Below are positions 7,467 through 16,085 of a DNA stretch of 32,043 nt, in pieces. A program made the position numbers and the translations under genes. Within the stretch, counting starts at the first letter, position 1. Every line of letters begins with the position of its first letter. Origin of the DNA: an uncultured Altererythrobacter sp. (GTDB taxonomy: Bacteria; Pseudomonadota; Alphaproteobacteria; Sphingomonadales; Sphingomonadaceae); the NCBI GenBank assembly GCA_946885545.1, contig CAMPGP010000004.1, forward strand, positions 1-32,043, in the 5' to 3' direction. The notes beneath the pieces are model-generated. The model made no database searches. It was given only the letters and a program-made list of their open reading frames with translations, and was not told where the DNA came from.

Positions 7467-9631
7467 CAGAACCGGTAGCTCACGGTGCCGAACACGTTGC
7501 GTTCGCTGCCCATGAAGCAGTCGCCGCGTGCAAGGCAGGCTGAATAGTAGCGCTTGTCGAACAGGTTGGTCGCGTTCAGCGCCAGGCTCCAGCGGCCCAT
7601 GCTCAGCTCCGCGAACGCGTCCGCCAGGGTGAAGGCGGGCGTGACGAGCCCGTCGGGGAAAGCGGGGCCGAACGAGCGGTTCTTGCCCACGTGGCGTACG
7701 CCGCCGCCGAGCAGCAGCGCAGTTTCGCCCGACAGCATGAAGCGCTTGGTCGCCCACAGCGAGGCGTTCAACTTGGGCACGTTCTCGAGCTGGCGATTGG
7801 TGCCGTCGGCCTCGGCCTCGTTGTAGCTGGCCGCCGCGATAAGGTTGAGGTCGCCGGGCAACGTGGCATTGCCCTCGAACTCGATACCCTTGGAGGTCAT
7901 CGAGCCGATCTGGACCTGGTCGAACGGATCGGGCGTGCTGTCGTCGGAGACCGGGCGGTTGTTCTCCTTGATGTGGTAGCCGGTGACGGTGACGAGGATG
8001 GCGTCGGCCGGGTGGAATTTGATCCCCGCCTCGTACTGGTGACCCTGCTTCGGTATGAACGGGCCGCCGTCGCTCGCGGTCCCTGCGATCGGTTCGAAGC
8101 TCTCGGTATAGCTGACGAAGGGCGAGACGCCGTCGACGATTTCGGCGATCAGCCCCGCGCGATAGGTCGTCGCCGCGTCTTCGCGCCGCGCGCTGCCCGG
8201 CGTGCTCGCTCCGGTCCAGTCGCGCCGCGCGCCGAGCACCACCGAGACCCGATCGAAGAAGCGGATCTGATCCTGCAGGTAGATGCCGACCTGATCCTGC
8301 TTGACGTTCTCGGACTCGTAGGACGGTTGCGGCAGCCTGCCTCCATAGTCCGAGAGGGCGTCGTAATCGATGTCGTAGATGTCGATGTATTCGGTCGTGA
8401 ACCCGGCCGTTTTGCGAACATGGTTGAAGCTGAAATCGACGCCGGCGAGGACGGTATGCTCGATGTTCGCACCGGTATCGAAATTGAACTGCACGTTGTT
8501 GTCGGTCGAGAAGATCTCCATCCGCGCATAGCTGCCGTCGACGTAGAGGCCGATCGTGCGCTGTTCCGGATCGGGCACCGGTACGCCATTTGCGTCGAGG
8601 ACGGGCTGGCCGGTGACCGGGTCGAGCAGAACGTAGGGGTTGGCCGGGTTCGAATAGCTGTTCGGATAGTGGGTCAGGTAGGTCAGGTCGCTGTCGATGT
8701 AGCGCGCCTTCAGATTGAGCCTAGCGGTCTCGCCGAAGCGGTGTTCGAACAGCGCGGTCCCCTGGAGCAGGCGGCCGTCGTAGCGGTCCCAGCCGGGCTT
8801 GCCGATGAACAGATCGTTGGGCAGCTGACCGTTGGCATTGGGCAGGATCGTGCCGACCAGCGGCAGGAACTGTGCGGTCGAGCCGCCGTCGTCCTCCTGA
8901 TAGAGGCCGATGAGCGTGAAGTCGGTGTCGGGCGAGGGAGCGAAGGTGATCGAAGGCGAGACCATCATACGGTCGTCGGGCACGAAATCGGTCTGTGTGC
9001 TCGCGTTCCGCACCCGTGCCACGAGGCGTGCAGCGACGGTATCGGACAACGGGCCGGTCAGGTCGGCGAGCGCTTCCTTGCGGTCGTAGGAACCGTAGCG
9101 GAGCGAAACCTCGCCGTTCGTCTCGAACTCAGGCCGCTTGGAGACGAGGTTGACGATCCCGCCGAGCGCGCCCTGGCCGAACAGCACCGAGGCAGGGCCG
9201 CGGACGAGTTCGACCTGGTCGAAGTTGTACGGGTCGGCACGGATAGTGGCGTAGTAGCTGAACACGTCGCGCATCCCGTCGCGGAACTGCAGCGCGTTGA
9301 TTCCGCGCACGAAGGCGCCGTCGACACGGCTGTCCGGGCCATAGGGATTGGCGGTCACGCCCGAAACGTAGTTGAGCGTGTCGCTGACCGAGACGGCGCC
9401 CTGCGCGAGATAGAGCGCATCGTCGATAACGGTCACCGGCTGGGGCGTCTCGATGATCGGGGTGTTGGTCTTGGTCGAAGTCGAGCTCTTCTCGCGCGCG
9501 CCGGTGACGACGATCTGGCGCTGATCGTTCGCGGTGGCCGAGTCGGTGGCGGTTTCGGCGGCAGTTCCGGCAAGGGCCGGAACGGGAGCGAGCGCAGTCG
9601 CGCAGAGAATGGAAAGCCGGAAAAGTCGCAT
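7466..9631 (-). CDS. TonB-dependent siderophore receptor
   Basis: 721 residues. The signal peptide MRLFRLSILCATALAPVPALA is probably cut after ALA. A TonB-box-like QIVVTGA follows, then the plug domain (ETPQPVTVIDDAL, DTLNYVSGV, VELVRGPASVLFG). A 22-strand barrel ends in the outer-membrane sorting residue Phe (SYRF). The order of motifs fits the ferric-siderophore receptor subfamily. The first ATG at 9643 has no ribosome site. The ATG at 9631 has GAGGG five bases upstream and gives a cleaner signal peptide, so I prefer it. A Fur-box-like palindrome at 9669-9683 sits just upstream, suggesting iron repression. The next two genes overlap or abut it. Confidence 0.95.
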   Translation of the reverse strand: MRLFRLSILCATALAPVPALAGTAAETATDSATANDQRQIVVTGAREKSSTSTKTNTPIIETPQPVTVIDDALYLAQGAVSVSDTLNYVSGVTANPYGPDSRVDGAFVRGINALQFRDGMRDVFSYYATIRADPYNFDQVELVRGPASVLFGQGALGGIVNLVSKRPEFETNGEVSLRYGSYDRKEALADLTGPLSDTVAARLVARVRNASTQTDFVPDDRMMVSPSITFAPSPDTDFTLIGLYQEDDGGSTAQFLPLVGTILPNANGQLPNDLFIGKPGWDRYDGRLLQGTALFEHRFGETARLNLKARYIDSDLTYLTHYPNSYSNPANPYVLLDPVTGQPVLDANGVPVPDPEQRTIGLYVDGSYARMEIFSTDNNVQFNFDTGANIEHTVLAGVDFSFNHVRKTAGFTTEYIDIYDIDYDALSDYGGRLPQPSYESENVKQDQVGIYLQDQIRFFDRVSVVLGARRDWTGASTPGSARREDAATTYRAGLIAEIVDGVSPFVSYTESFEPIAGTASDGGPFIPKQGHQYEAGIKFHPADAILVTVTGYHIKENNRPVSDDSTPDPFDQVQIGSMTSKGIEFEGNATLPGDLNLIAAASYNEAEADGTNRQLENVPKLNASLWATKRFMLSGETALLLGGGVRHVGKNRSFGPAFPDGLVTPAFTLADAFAELSMGRWSLALNATNLFDKRYYSACLARGDCFMGSERNVFGTVSYRF

Positions 9632-9668
9632 GGATGCCCTCATTTGTTTTGTCTGGCCGTTCCGCTAA

Positions 9669-9683
9669 TGCGAGGCACTCGCA
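9669..9683. promoter_or_regulatory. probable Fur box upstream of the TonB receptor
   Basis: TGCGAGGCACTCGCA is a perfect inverted repeat (six-base arms, three-base centre) placed 38 bases before the receptor start. Its TGCGA...TCGCA arms match the alphaproteobacterial Fur pattern (TGCnAAT...ATTnGCA). A sister site lies at 9774-9788. Confidence 0.65.
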
Positions 9684-9773
9684 ATTGCAAGAGGAGATGG
9701 GAAGTGATGTTATCCCGCGTCCTCAGCTGGCCGCGAGGTTGACCACATCCGGTTTCCTCCATATTTATGCTAC

Positions 9774-9788
9774 TGCGAATTAGTCGCA
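9774..9788. promoter_or_regulatory. probable Fur box upstream of the divergent hypothetical gene
   Basis: TGCGAATTAGTCGCA has five-base perfect outer arms and six of seven pairs matched. It has the same TGCGA-N5-TCGCA form and length as the site at 9669-9683. It lies 21 bases before the ATG at 9810. Confidence 0.65.
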
Positions 9789-9809
9789 TTACTTCGAGGA
9801 GGGTTTTCG

Positions 9810-10274
9810 ATGGCAATCGGCAGGGACAGGTTCGCGCAAGGGATCGTCGTCCGACTCTTCCGGGCATGGTCGGTGCTCGTCGACGAGGGCCGCTCGCCGT
9901 TGCCACGGTTGCAGGACATCGTCGCGCCGCTGGGCCTGCCCGACGAAACCGCCGTCGCCTGTGCGAGCCTGTTCGAACTGGTCGAAGGGCACCTGGGCCG
10001 CCGGCTCCAGCGCGAATGCTGCTGCAGCCAGCGGTTTTCGCGAGACGAACGCGCGCTGCTCGGCGTGCTCGAGCTTGCACCGTCGCTCGGCACGCTTTCG
10101 GGCACGGCAACGGTGCCGCACGGCCTTCCGGCCGCAATCGTCTGGGCCTGCGTCGCGATCCGGAGGGCCTTCGGCATGAGCGATTGCGAAAGGTATGCGG
10201 GCGGTCTTCGCGTCTCGCACCGCTGCCCGTTCGCGGCCGAACCGACGCCGCGGGAGTCGACCCATCGTGCTTGA
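9810..10274 (+). CDS. hypothetical protein, Cys-rich motif, divergent from TonB receptor
   Basis: 154 residues. I do not recognise a named family. A ribosome site GAGGAGGG lies about eight bases before the ATG at 9810, and codon use is like its neighbours. Notable features are a central ECCCSQRFSRDE segment with three adjacent cysteines, followed by a short Leu-rich helix, a Gly/Thr loop and the helix AAIVWACVAIRRAFG. There is no signal peptide or clear membrane helix. The Fur-box-like site immediately upstream suggests that it responds to iron. The cysteines could bind metal or an iron-sulphur centre, but nothing proves this. The next gene overlaps it by eight bases. Confidence 0.7.
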   Translation: MAIGRDRFAQGIVVRLFRAWSVLVDEGRSPLPRLQDIVAPLGLPDETAVACASLFELVEGHLGRRLQRECCCSQRFSRDERALLGVLELAPSLGTLSGTATVPHGLPAAIVWACVAIRRAFGMSDCERYAGGLRVSHRCPFAAEPTPRESTHRA

Positions 10275-10677
10275 TCTCACCGCGCTCACCAGCACCCCCG
10301 ACTTGCGCGAAGTTGCGCCGCTCCACGCGCGGATCGTCGCTGCGCTTCGCTACACCCACATCGCGCGTCGTACGCAGAGCTACCGTCACGCCGATCTGGC
10401 GCAGCGGCTCGGCAGCCGTTGCGCGGTGCACAGCTTCCACGTCTTTCTCGACGAGGCAGGTCGCGCCTGGCCCGATCCGATCACGCTCAATCCGCCGTGT
10501 CAGCCGCTCTTCAGCTACGACGAAATGCTGCTGGTCGACCTCGCCACCGCCGCTGCGCGCAACGATCGCGCGACTTTCGACGCACTGGTCCGGGACATGA
10601 TCGGCACGGGCGGGCGCAATGCGATCTGGGCGAGCGCGCGCCGCCTGATGCGCTATCTCGTGACCATCGTTCAGTAG
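10267..10677 (+). CDS. hypothetical protein, coupled to the preceding Cys-rich gene
   Basis: 136 residues from the GTG at 10267, which overlaps the upstream gene by eight bases and has GGGAG about ten bases before it. The protein looks soluble and mostly helical: an N-terminal helix (REVAPLHARIVAALRYTHIAR), a short beta-like middle (CAVHSFHVFLDEAGRAWPD) and a C-terminal helical pair (SYDEMLLVDLATAAARNDRATFDAL and ASARRLMRYLVTIVQ). No family is recognised. A start at 10195 in the same frame would overlap the upstream gene by 80 bases and is less likely. Its position makes it a second member of a putative Fur-controlled two-gene unit. Confidence 0.7.
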   Translation: MLDLTALTSTPDLREVAPLHARIVAALRYTHIARRTQSYRHADLAQRLGSRCAVHSFHVFLDEAGRAWPDPITLNPPCQPLFSYDEMLLVDLATAAARNDRATFDALVRDMIGTGGRNAIWASARRLMRYLVTIVQ

Positions 10678-10733
10678 CGAATCCGGCGCGTTCGAGCTTG
10701 CCCGGTTCTGCCGTGCGGCCTAGGGCTTGGGCA

Positions 10734-11642
10734 ATGACAGACGAAGAAAAGAAGAAGAGCGAGCGTGATCTCGCCGATCGCAAGTTCTACCCCGCCGACG
10801 AAGAAGTCGCCTTTTCCGACGCGGCGACGCCGAGCACGCCGCAGACGCGCCACCCGGCGTACAAGCTGGCGTTCCGCGACACCGACTTCCTGCTGCGTGA
10901 CGAGCTGCGCCCGGTGCGCTTCCAGCTCGAGCTGCTCAAGCCCGAAATGCTGCTCGACGAGGCGGGCGTTGGATCGACACTGGTGATGTACGGCTCCGCC
11001 CGGATCCCGCCGCCCGAGTCGGTGGAGACCGCGCTCGAAGGCGCGCAGGACCTGCCCGATGCCGAACGCCGCGTGGTCGAGAACCTCGCCAAGAAGGCGA
11101 AGTATTACGGCGAGGCCTACAAGCTAGCCAAGCTGGTCAGCGAGAAGTCGATCATCGAGAGCGGCAAACGCCAGTTCGTGATCTGTTCGGGCGGCGGTCC
11201 CTCGATCATGGAAGCGGCCAACAAGGGCGCGAGCGATGCCGGGGCGGAATCGATCGGGCTCAACATCGTCCTCCCGCACGAGCAGGCGCCGAATCCTTAC
11301 GTCACGCCCTACCTAAGCTTCCAGTTCCACTACTTCGCGCTCAGGAAGATGCATTTCCTGCTGCGCGCCAAGGCGGTGGCGGTGTTCCCCGGCGGCTTCG
11401 GCACGTTCGACGAATTCTTCGAGCTGCTGACGCTGATCCAGACCGGCAAGATGAAGCCCATGCCGATCCTGCTGTTCGGCAAGGAGTTCTGGAACCGGGT
11501 GATCGATTTCGAGGCTCTGGCGGATGAGGGAACGATCAATCACGCGGACCTCGCGCTGTTCCGCTGGTGCGAGACCGCCGAGGACGCGTGGGACAAGATC
11601 GCCGGATTCTACGGCCTCGACGGACACGGTCCCGCGGCCTGA
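10734..11642 (+). CDS. LOG family protein (TIGR00730-like, Rossmann fold nucleotide hydrolase)
   Basis: 302 residues from the ATG at 10734. The catalytic signature PGGFGTFDE begins at residue 219 and fits the PGGxGTxxE motif of LOG phosphoribohydrolases. ICSGGGPSIMEAANKGA, upstream of it, forms the nucleotide loop. Plant and some bacterial LOG proteins release cytokinin bases from riboside 5'-monophosphates; others act on nucleotide monophosphates. The natural substrate here is unknown. It is longer than the roughly 190-residue short LOG type, with about 90 extra N-terminal residues including a charged tail, as in the longer proteobacterial subgroup. It stands alone, convergent with thiD. Confidence 0.9.
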   Translation: MTDEEKKKSERDLADRKFYPADEEVAFSDAATPSTPQTRHPAYKLAFRDTDFLLRDELRPVRFQLELLKPEMLLDEAGVGSTLVMYGSARIPPPESVETALEGAQDLPDAERRVVENLAKKAKYYGEAYKLAKLVSEKSIIESGKRQFVICSGGGPSIMEAANKGASDAGAESIGLNIVLPHEQAPNPYVTPYLSFQFHYFALRKMHFLLRAKAVAVFPGGFGTFDEFFELLTLIQTGKMKPMPILLFGKEFWNRVIDFEALADEGTINHADLALFRWCETAEDAWDKIAGFYGLDGHGPAA

Positions 11643-11643
11643 T

Positions 11644-12432
11644 CTAGCCTCCGCGAACTGCCTGGTGGCCCAGCGGGCCGTTGCCCGCGCCGAAGCCGGG
11701 CGCCTTGCCGATCGCCTCGACAACGAAGCGCCTCGCCAGCCGTACCGCGTGTTCGAGCGATTGCTCGTGCGCGAGCAGCGTGGCGATCGCCGACGATAGC
11801 GTGCAGCCGGTACCGTGCGTGTGGCGCGTGTCGATCCGTGCGTGGTCGAACGAGGCGAAGTCGCCATTGGTATAGACCAGACGATCGACGACCCGCTCGC
11901 CTTCGCCGTGGCCACCCTTGGCCAGCACCGCACAACCGTGGTCGGCAGCCAGCTCGTGCGCTGCGGCGGCGACCTCGTCGGGCGTGCCGCAGGGGAGCCC
12001 GGCGAGCGCTTCCAGCTCGGGAAGGTTGGGGGTGGCCAGCGTGGCGCGGCGCATCAGGGCGGCGAAGGCGGCGATGGTCTCCTCGCTCGCGAGCACGGCG
12101 CCGCTGGTCGCGACCATCACCGGGTCGAACACCACGTGCCCTTCGAAGCTCCCTAGCCGCTCGGCTACGGCATGCGCGATTTCGGGCGAGCCGAGCATTC
12201 CGATCTTGATCGCGTCCGCACCGATGTCCGCGAGGCAGGAATCTATCTGCGCGACCACCAGTTCGGCAGACAGCATTTCGACCGCTTGCACGCCCGTGGT
12301 GTTTTGCGCGGTGATCGCGGTGATCGCGGTCATCGCGTAACCGCCAAGCATCGTCACCGTCTTGATGTCGGCCTGGATGCCCGCGCCGCCCGAGCTGTCG
12401 GAGCCGGCGATGGCGAGGATGCGGGGGGGCAT
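11644..12432 (-). CDS. thiD: hydroxymethylpyrimidine / phosphomethylpyrimidine kinase
   Basis: 262 residues. It phosphorylates HMP and HMP-phosphate to HMP-diphosphate for thiamine synthesis in the cytoplasm. The ribokinase-like fold shows AGSDSSGGAGIQADIKT near the N-terminus and the C-terminal anion-hole motif GTGCTLSSAIA with its catalytic Asp region (DTRHTHGTG). The ATG at 12432 has AAGGG six bases upstream. An ATG two codons earlier, at 12438, overlaps the DUF1272 stop (ATGA) and is equally in frame. It is the last of a coupled glmM-DUF1272-thiD run, although the three products have no shared pathway. Confidence 0.95.
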   Translation of the reverse strand: MPPRILAIAGSDSSGGAGIQADIKTVTMLGGYAMTAITAITAQNTTGVQAVEMLSAELVVAQIDSCLADIGADAIKIGMLGSPEIAHAVAERLGSFEGHVVFDPVMVATSGAVLASEETIAAFAALMRRATLATPNLPELEALAGLPCGTPDEVAAAAHELAADHGCAVLAKGGHGEGERVVDRLVYTNGDFASFDHARIDTRHTHGTGCTLSSAIATLLAHEQSLEHAVRLARRFVVEAIGKAPGFGAGNGPLGHQAVRGG

Positions 12433-12434
12433 TT

Positions 12435-12659
12435 TCATCCCTTGAACTTGCGCTCGGAACTCGGCGGGTACTTGTCGTGCAACGCCTTGCTTCGCGTCGG
12501 GCGATCCATCAGCTCGCCGCCGCAATTGGGGCAGCGATCGTCGAGCGCATCGGTGCATTCGGCGCAGAACGAGCATTCAAAGCTGCAGATGAAGGCTCCG
12601 GGCGCCTCCGCGGGCAGGTCCGCGCCGCAGCGCTGGCAGTCAGGCCGCATCTCGAGCAT
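12435..12659 (-). CDS. DUF1272 zinc-ribbon-like protein
   Basis: 74 residues with eight cysteines in CxxC-type pairs (CQRCGADL, CSFECSFCAEC, CPNCGGEL), typical of the small DUF1272 family and probably zinc binding. The Cys arrangement MRPDCQRC...FICSFECSFC is characteristic. The function is unknown. The ATG overlaps the glmM stop (TGATG) and its own stop overlaps the possible first ATG of thiD, so it is translated as part of that run. A roughly 12-residue basic tail follows the last cysteine pair. Confidence 0.9.
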   Translation of the reverse strand: MLEMRPDCQRCGADLPAEAPGAFICSFECSFCAECTDALDDRCPNCGGELMDRPTRSKALHDKYPPSSERKFKG

Positions 12660-13996
12660 CAGACGGCGTCCTGAACCGCGGCGCAGATGCGGTCGACCAC
12701 GCGCTCGACCTGCTGCGCGTCGTCGCCTTCGGCCATGACCCGGATCAGCGGCTCGGTGCCGGATGCGCGGATCACGAGGCGGCCCTTGCCGGCGAGCTCG
12801 GTCTCCGCTTCGGCGATGCAGGCCTTTACGGCCTCCACCTCGAGCGGTGCGCCGCCTTCGTAGCGGACATTCTTGAGCAGTTGCGGCACGCGCTCGAACT
12901 GGTGGAGCAACTCGCTCGCCGGCTTGCCCGAGCGGACCAGGCTTGCCAGCACGCGCAGCGCGGCGACCGTACCGTCGCCGGTGGTCGCGTGATCGAGCAG
13001 GATCATGTGTCCCGACTGCTCGCCGCCGACGTTGAAGCCCCCTGCGCGCATCTTCTCAAGCACGTAGCGATCGCCGACCTTGGTCCGCTCGAGCGTGAGG
13101 CCCTGCGCTGCGAGGTGCCGCTCGAGCCCAAGGTTCGACATGACCGTGGCCACCACACCTCCCCCGGTCAGCGCGCCCTTTTCCGCCATCCGGGTGGCGA
13201 TCAGCGCCATGATCTGGTCGCCGTCGACCGTCCGGCCCTTCTCGTCGATCACGATCAGCCGGTCCGCGTCGCCGTCGAGCGCGATGCCGATGTCGGCGCG
13301 TTCGCGCACGACCGCGCCGCGAACGGCTTCGAGCGAGGTCGAGCCGACCCCGTCGTTGATGTTGATGCCGTTGGGATTCACCCCGAGCGTTATGACCTCC
13401 GCGCCCAGTTCCCAGATCGCCGAGGGCGCGACCTGATAGGCCGCCCCGTTGGCGCAATCGACCACGACCTTGAGCCCATCGAAGCGGATTTCGCTCGAAA
13501 CCGATTGTTTTATCGCGTGGATGTAGCGCCCGCGGGCGTCCTCGATCCGGCGCGCGCGGCCCACCAGCGCCGCGGGGGCAAGGGGCTGTTCGGTGTCAAT
13601 CAAGCGCTCGATTTCGAGTTCATCGGTGTCCGATAGCTTGAAACCGTCGGGCCCGAACAGTTTGATGCCGTTGTCCTCGAAAGGATTGTGGCTGGCCGAG
13701 ATCATCACGCCCAGATCCGCGCGCATCTCGCGCGTCAGTAGCGCGATGGCAGGGGTCGGCAACGGCCCGGTCATGATCACGTCCATGCCGACGCTGGTGA
13801 AGCCGGCGACGAGCGCGCTTTCCATCATATAGCCCGAAAGCCGCGTGTCCTTGCCGATCACTACCCGGTGCCGGTGATCGCCGCGCAGGAAGTGACGACC
13901 CGCGGCCTGGCCGACGCGCATCGCGGTGGCGGCCGTCATGACCCCGGCATTGGTGCGCCCGCGAATGCCGTCGGTGCCGAAAAACTTGCGTGCCAT
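12659..13996 (-). CDS. glmM: phosphoglucosamine mutase
   Basis: 445 residues, the standard length. It converts glucosamine-6-phosphate to glucosamine-1-phosphate on the way to UDP-GlcNAc for peptidoglycan and lipopolysaccharide. It starts with the family signature [13 protein letters not shown]. The phosphoserine loop ISASHNP places the active serine at S102. The metal loop DGDADR lies near residue 245, and the C-terminal phosphate-binding loop reads [12 protein letters not shown]. All key residues are present. The gene is divergent from the symporter gene and heads the coupled run with DUF1272 and thiD. Confidence 0.97.
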   Translation of the reverse strand: MARKFFGTDGIRGRTNAGVMTAATAMRVGQAAGRHFLRGDHRHRVVIGKDTRLSGYMMESALVAGFTSVGMDVIMTGPLPTPAIALLTREMRADLGVMISASHNPFEDNGIKLFGPDGFKLSDTDELEIERLIDTEQPLAPAALVGRARRIEDARGRYIHAIKQSVSSEIRFDGLKVVVDCANGAAYQVAPSAIWELGAEVITLGVNPNGININDGVGSTSLEAVRGAVVRERADIGIALDGDADRLIVIDEKGRTVDGDQIMALIATRMAEKGALTGGGVVATVMSNLGLERHLAAQGLTLERTKVGDRYVLEKMRAGGFNVGGEQSGHMILLDHATTGDGTVAALRVLASLVRSGKPASELLHQFERVPQLLKNVRYEGGAPLEVEAVKACIAEAETELAGKGRLVIRASGTEPLIRVMAEGDDAQQVERVVDRICAAVQDAV

Positions 13997-14076
13997 GTCC
14001 GAATTCTATCCTGAAAGCGATTTGCCACGCGCTTCTGGCGCGGTTAGTCGGCGAAGGGAAGGGGACCCTCGGGCAA

Positions 14077-15336
14077 ATGGCCGACCAAAAAGCAGAAACG
14101 AGCGAATTGTTGACGATCCGCCTGCCGGTCTGGTGGACGTTCGGCGGGCTCGTCGCAGGGCTCTTCGCCGGGCTTGCGCTGGCGGGAACGGCAACGCTTG
14201 AGCCGGTGCTGGCGGTGACCGAACCGGCGGGCACGCTGTGGCTGCGCGCGCTGCAGATGACGATCATACCGCTCGTCGCCTCGCTGCTGGTGATCGGGAT
14301 CGCACAGATGGTCCGCGCGGCGCGGGCCGGGCGCGCGGCGCGGCGCATGCTCGGCTGGGTCTTCGCGGTGCTGGTGTTCTCGGGCCTCGTCTCGGCGGTG
14401 TTCATGCCGCTGCTGCTGGGCGTCTTCCCGATCCCCGCGGCGGCAAGCACCCTACTGGAGACTGGGGGCGTGGCGCCGCAGCAGGTGCCCGAACTGGGCG
14501 AATTCGTCACCTCGCTGATCGCGCCCAACGTGATCGCGGCCGCCGCCGAGACCACGATGCTGCCGCTGACGATCTTCTTCGCGCTGTTCGCGGTCGCGGT
14601 CGCGCGTCTGCCCGAAAGCCAGCGCGACGTGCTGCTGGGCGTGTTCCGCGCGCTCGCCAACGCGATGCTGACGATCATCGGCTGGGTCCTGTGGATCGCG
14701 CCGCTCGGCGTCTTCGCGCTCGCACTGGGCGTGGCCTCGCGCGCGGGCGGCGGCGCCTTCGCGACGCTGGTGCATTATATCCTGGTGGTCGCCGCGATGG
14801 GCGGGATCGTGCTGGTGGCAGCCTATCTCGTCGCGTGGCTGGCAGGCGGAATCTCGCCGCTGCGTTTCGCCCGGGGGATGATCCCGGCACAGGCGGTGGC
14901 GATCTCGACCCAGAGTTCGCTCGCCAGCCTGCCCGCGATGCTCGCGGTCGCGCGGCGGCTGGGCCTGCGCGAGAGCACCGCCGACTTCGTGCTTCCGCTC
15001 GCGGTGGCGATCTTTCGCGCGACGAGCCCCGCGATGAACATGGCGGTGGCGATCTACGTCGCGACGCTGGCGGGGGTCGAGTTGACCCCCGCGGTGCTCG
15101 CGGCGGGCATCGCGGTGGCGCTGGTGATCAGCGTCGGCTCGGTCAGCCTGCCCGGTTCGATCAGCTTCGTGATCTCCATCGGACCGATCGCGCTGGCGAT
15201 GGGCGTGCCGGTCGAACCGCTCGCGCTGCTGGTCGCGGTCGAGATGCTGCCCGACATCATGCGCACGCTCGCCAACGTCACCATGAACGTCGCGGTGACC
15301 GCCGCGACCGACCGCACGGACGACGAGACCGTGTAG
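14077..15336 (+). CDS. dicarboxylate/amino acid:cation symporter (DAACS/SDF family)
   Basis: 419 residues from the ATG at 14077; the frame is open back to 13990, but the first membrane helix fits the later start. Around eight hydrophobic segments and re-entrant loops are visible. The substrate-site region is recognisable as the Ser-rich STQSSLASLPAML segment (hairpin 1), with FVLPLAVAIFRATSPAMNMAVAIY in transmembrane 7 and SVGSVSLPGSISF as hairpin 2. The usual NMDG-type sodium motif of transmembrane 7 is altered to SPAMN, so the exact ion and substrate cannot be told. It lies in the inner membrane and stands alone, followed at 81 bases by the superoxide dismutase gene. Confidence 0.88.
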   Translation: MADQKAETSELLTIRLPVWWTFGGLVAGLFAGLALAGTATLEPVLAVTEPAGTLWLRALQMTIIPLVASLLVIGIAQMVRAARAGRAARRMLGWVFAVLVFSGLVSAVFMPLLLGVFPIPAAASTLLETGGVAPQQVPELGEFVTSLIAPNVIAAAAETTMLPLTIFFALFAVAVARLPESQRDVLLGVFRALANAMLTIIGWVLWIAPLGVFALALGVASRAGGGAFATLVHYILVVAAMGGIVLVAAYLVAWLAGGISPLRFARGMIPAQAVAISTQSSLASLPAMLAVARRLGLRESTADFVLPLAVAIFRATSPAMNMAVAIYVATLAGVELTPAVLAAGIAVALVISVGSVSLPGSISFVISIGPIALAMGVPVEPLALLVAVEMLPDIMRTLANVTMNVAVTAATDRTDDETV

Positions 15337-15417
15337 AAGTTGCAACTCATCGCCGCCCCGCGCGTTGGCGCTGGTGAGCCCGAAATTCTCAACACTGGAC
15401 CACAGGGGACACTTCCA

Positions 15418-16029
15418 ATGGCCTTCAAACTGATTGACCTTCCCTATGCCGACGATGCGCTCGCGCCCGCCGTTTCGGCCGAGACGCTGAGCTTCCACCA
15501 CGGCAAGCACCACAAGGCCTATATCGACAAGACCAACGCCGCGATCGAAGGCACCGATCTTGCCGACAAGCCGCTCGAGGATGTCGTCGCCGCCGCGCGC
15601 GGCAGCAACCAGGGCCTGTTCAACAATGCCGCGCAGAGCTGGAACCACGGCTTCTACTGGCACTCGATGGCGCCCGACGGTGGCAGCCCGTCGGACGAGC
15701 TGGCCTCGATGATCGAAGATGCCTTCGGCTCGCTCGACGACCTCAAGGGCAAGCTCGCCGAGCGCGGCGCGGGCCACTTCGCGAGCGGCTGGGTATGGCT
15801 GGCGGAGAAGGGCGGCAAGCTCTCGCTGGAAGAAACGCACGACGGAGACACGCTCGCCGACAGCGATTTCAATCCGCTGCTGACGATCGACGTGTGGGAA
15901 CACGCCTACTATCTCGATCACCAGAACAAGCGCCCCGACTATCTCGACAAGGTGATCAACGAGAAGCTCAACTGGGGCTTCGCGTCGGACAATCTCGCGC
16001 GCGGAGAGACCTGGAAATATCCGGGCTGA
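15418..16029 (+). CDS. sodB: superoxide dismutase [Fe]
   Basis: 203 residues. It dismutes superoxide to oxygen and hydrogen peroxide in the cytoplasm. Metal ligands are H27 (SFHHGKHHKAY), H77 (NNAAQSWNHGFYW), D158 and H162 (DVWEHAYYLD). Gln73 in AAQSWNH is the outer-sphere glutamine at the position typical of iron enzymes, so Fe rather than Mn is favoured. The ATG at 15418 has AGGGGA about eight bases upstream. A ten-base palindrome, AGTTGCAACT, lies at 15338-15347 in the leader region. A strong terminator follows at 16052-16085. Confidence 0.96.
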   Translation: MAFKLIDLPYADDALAPAVSAETLSFHHGKHHKAYIDKTNAAIEGTDLADKPLEDVVAAARGSNQGLFNNAAQSWNHGFYWHSMAPDGGSPSDELASMIEDAFGSLDDLKGKLAERGAGHFASGWVWLAEKGGKLSLEETHDGDTLADSDFNPLLTIDVWEHAYYLDHQNKRPDYLDKVINEKLNWGFASDNLARGETWKYPG

Positions 16030-16051
16030 TCGCGCTCAGCCGATATCAGAA

Positions 16052-16085
16052 GGCCCGCCCGCGTTTACCGCCGGCGGGCCTTTTT
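16052..16085 (+). terminator. Rho-independent terminator of sodB
   Basis: An eight-base stem, GGCCCGCC with GGCGGGCC (16052-16059 and 16073-16080), is followed directly by five T. It lies between convergent genes. The weak AGA-rich left side gives little support for use on the other strand. Confidence 0.85.

Noticed and set aside
5765..7543. Long plus-strand frame opposite the PepSY and small membrane protein genes
   Set aside because: It spans two unrelated minus-strand genes, has low-complexity composition and no ribosome site.
7691..9742. 683-codon open frame on the plus strand opposite the TonB receptor
   Set aside because: The receptor on the other strand has clear domains and a signal peptide. 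The opposite frame gives an Arg/Asp/Val-rich sequence with no motif, a usual artefact of high-GC third positions.
14452..15921. 489-codon minus-strand frame across the symporter and sodB
   Set aside because: It crosses two well-identified plus-strand genes and the intergenic region. The composition is typical of a reverse-strand shadow.
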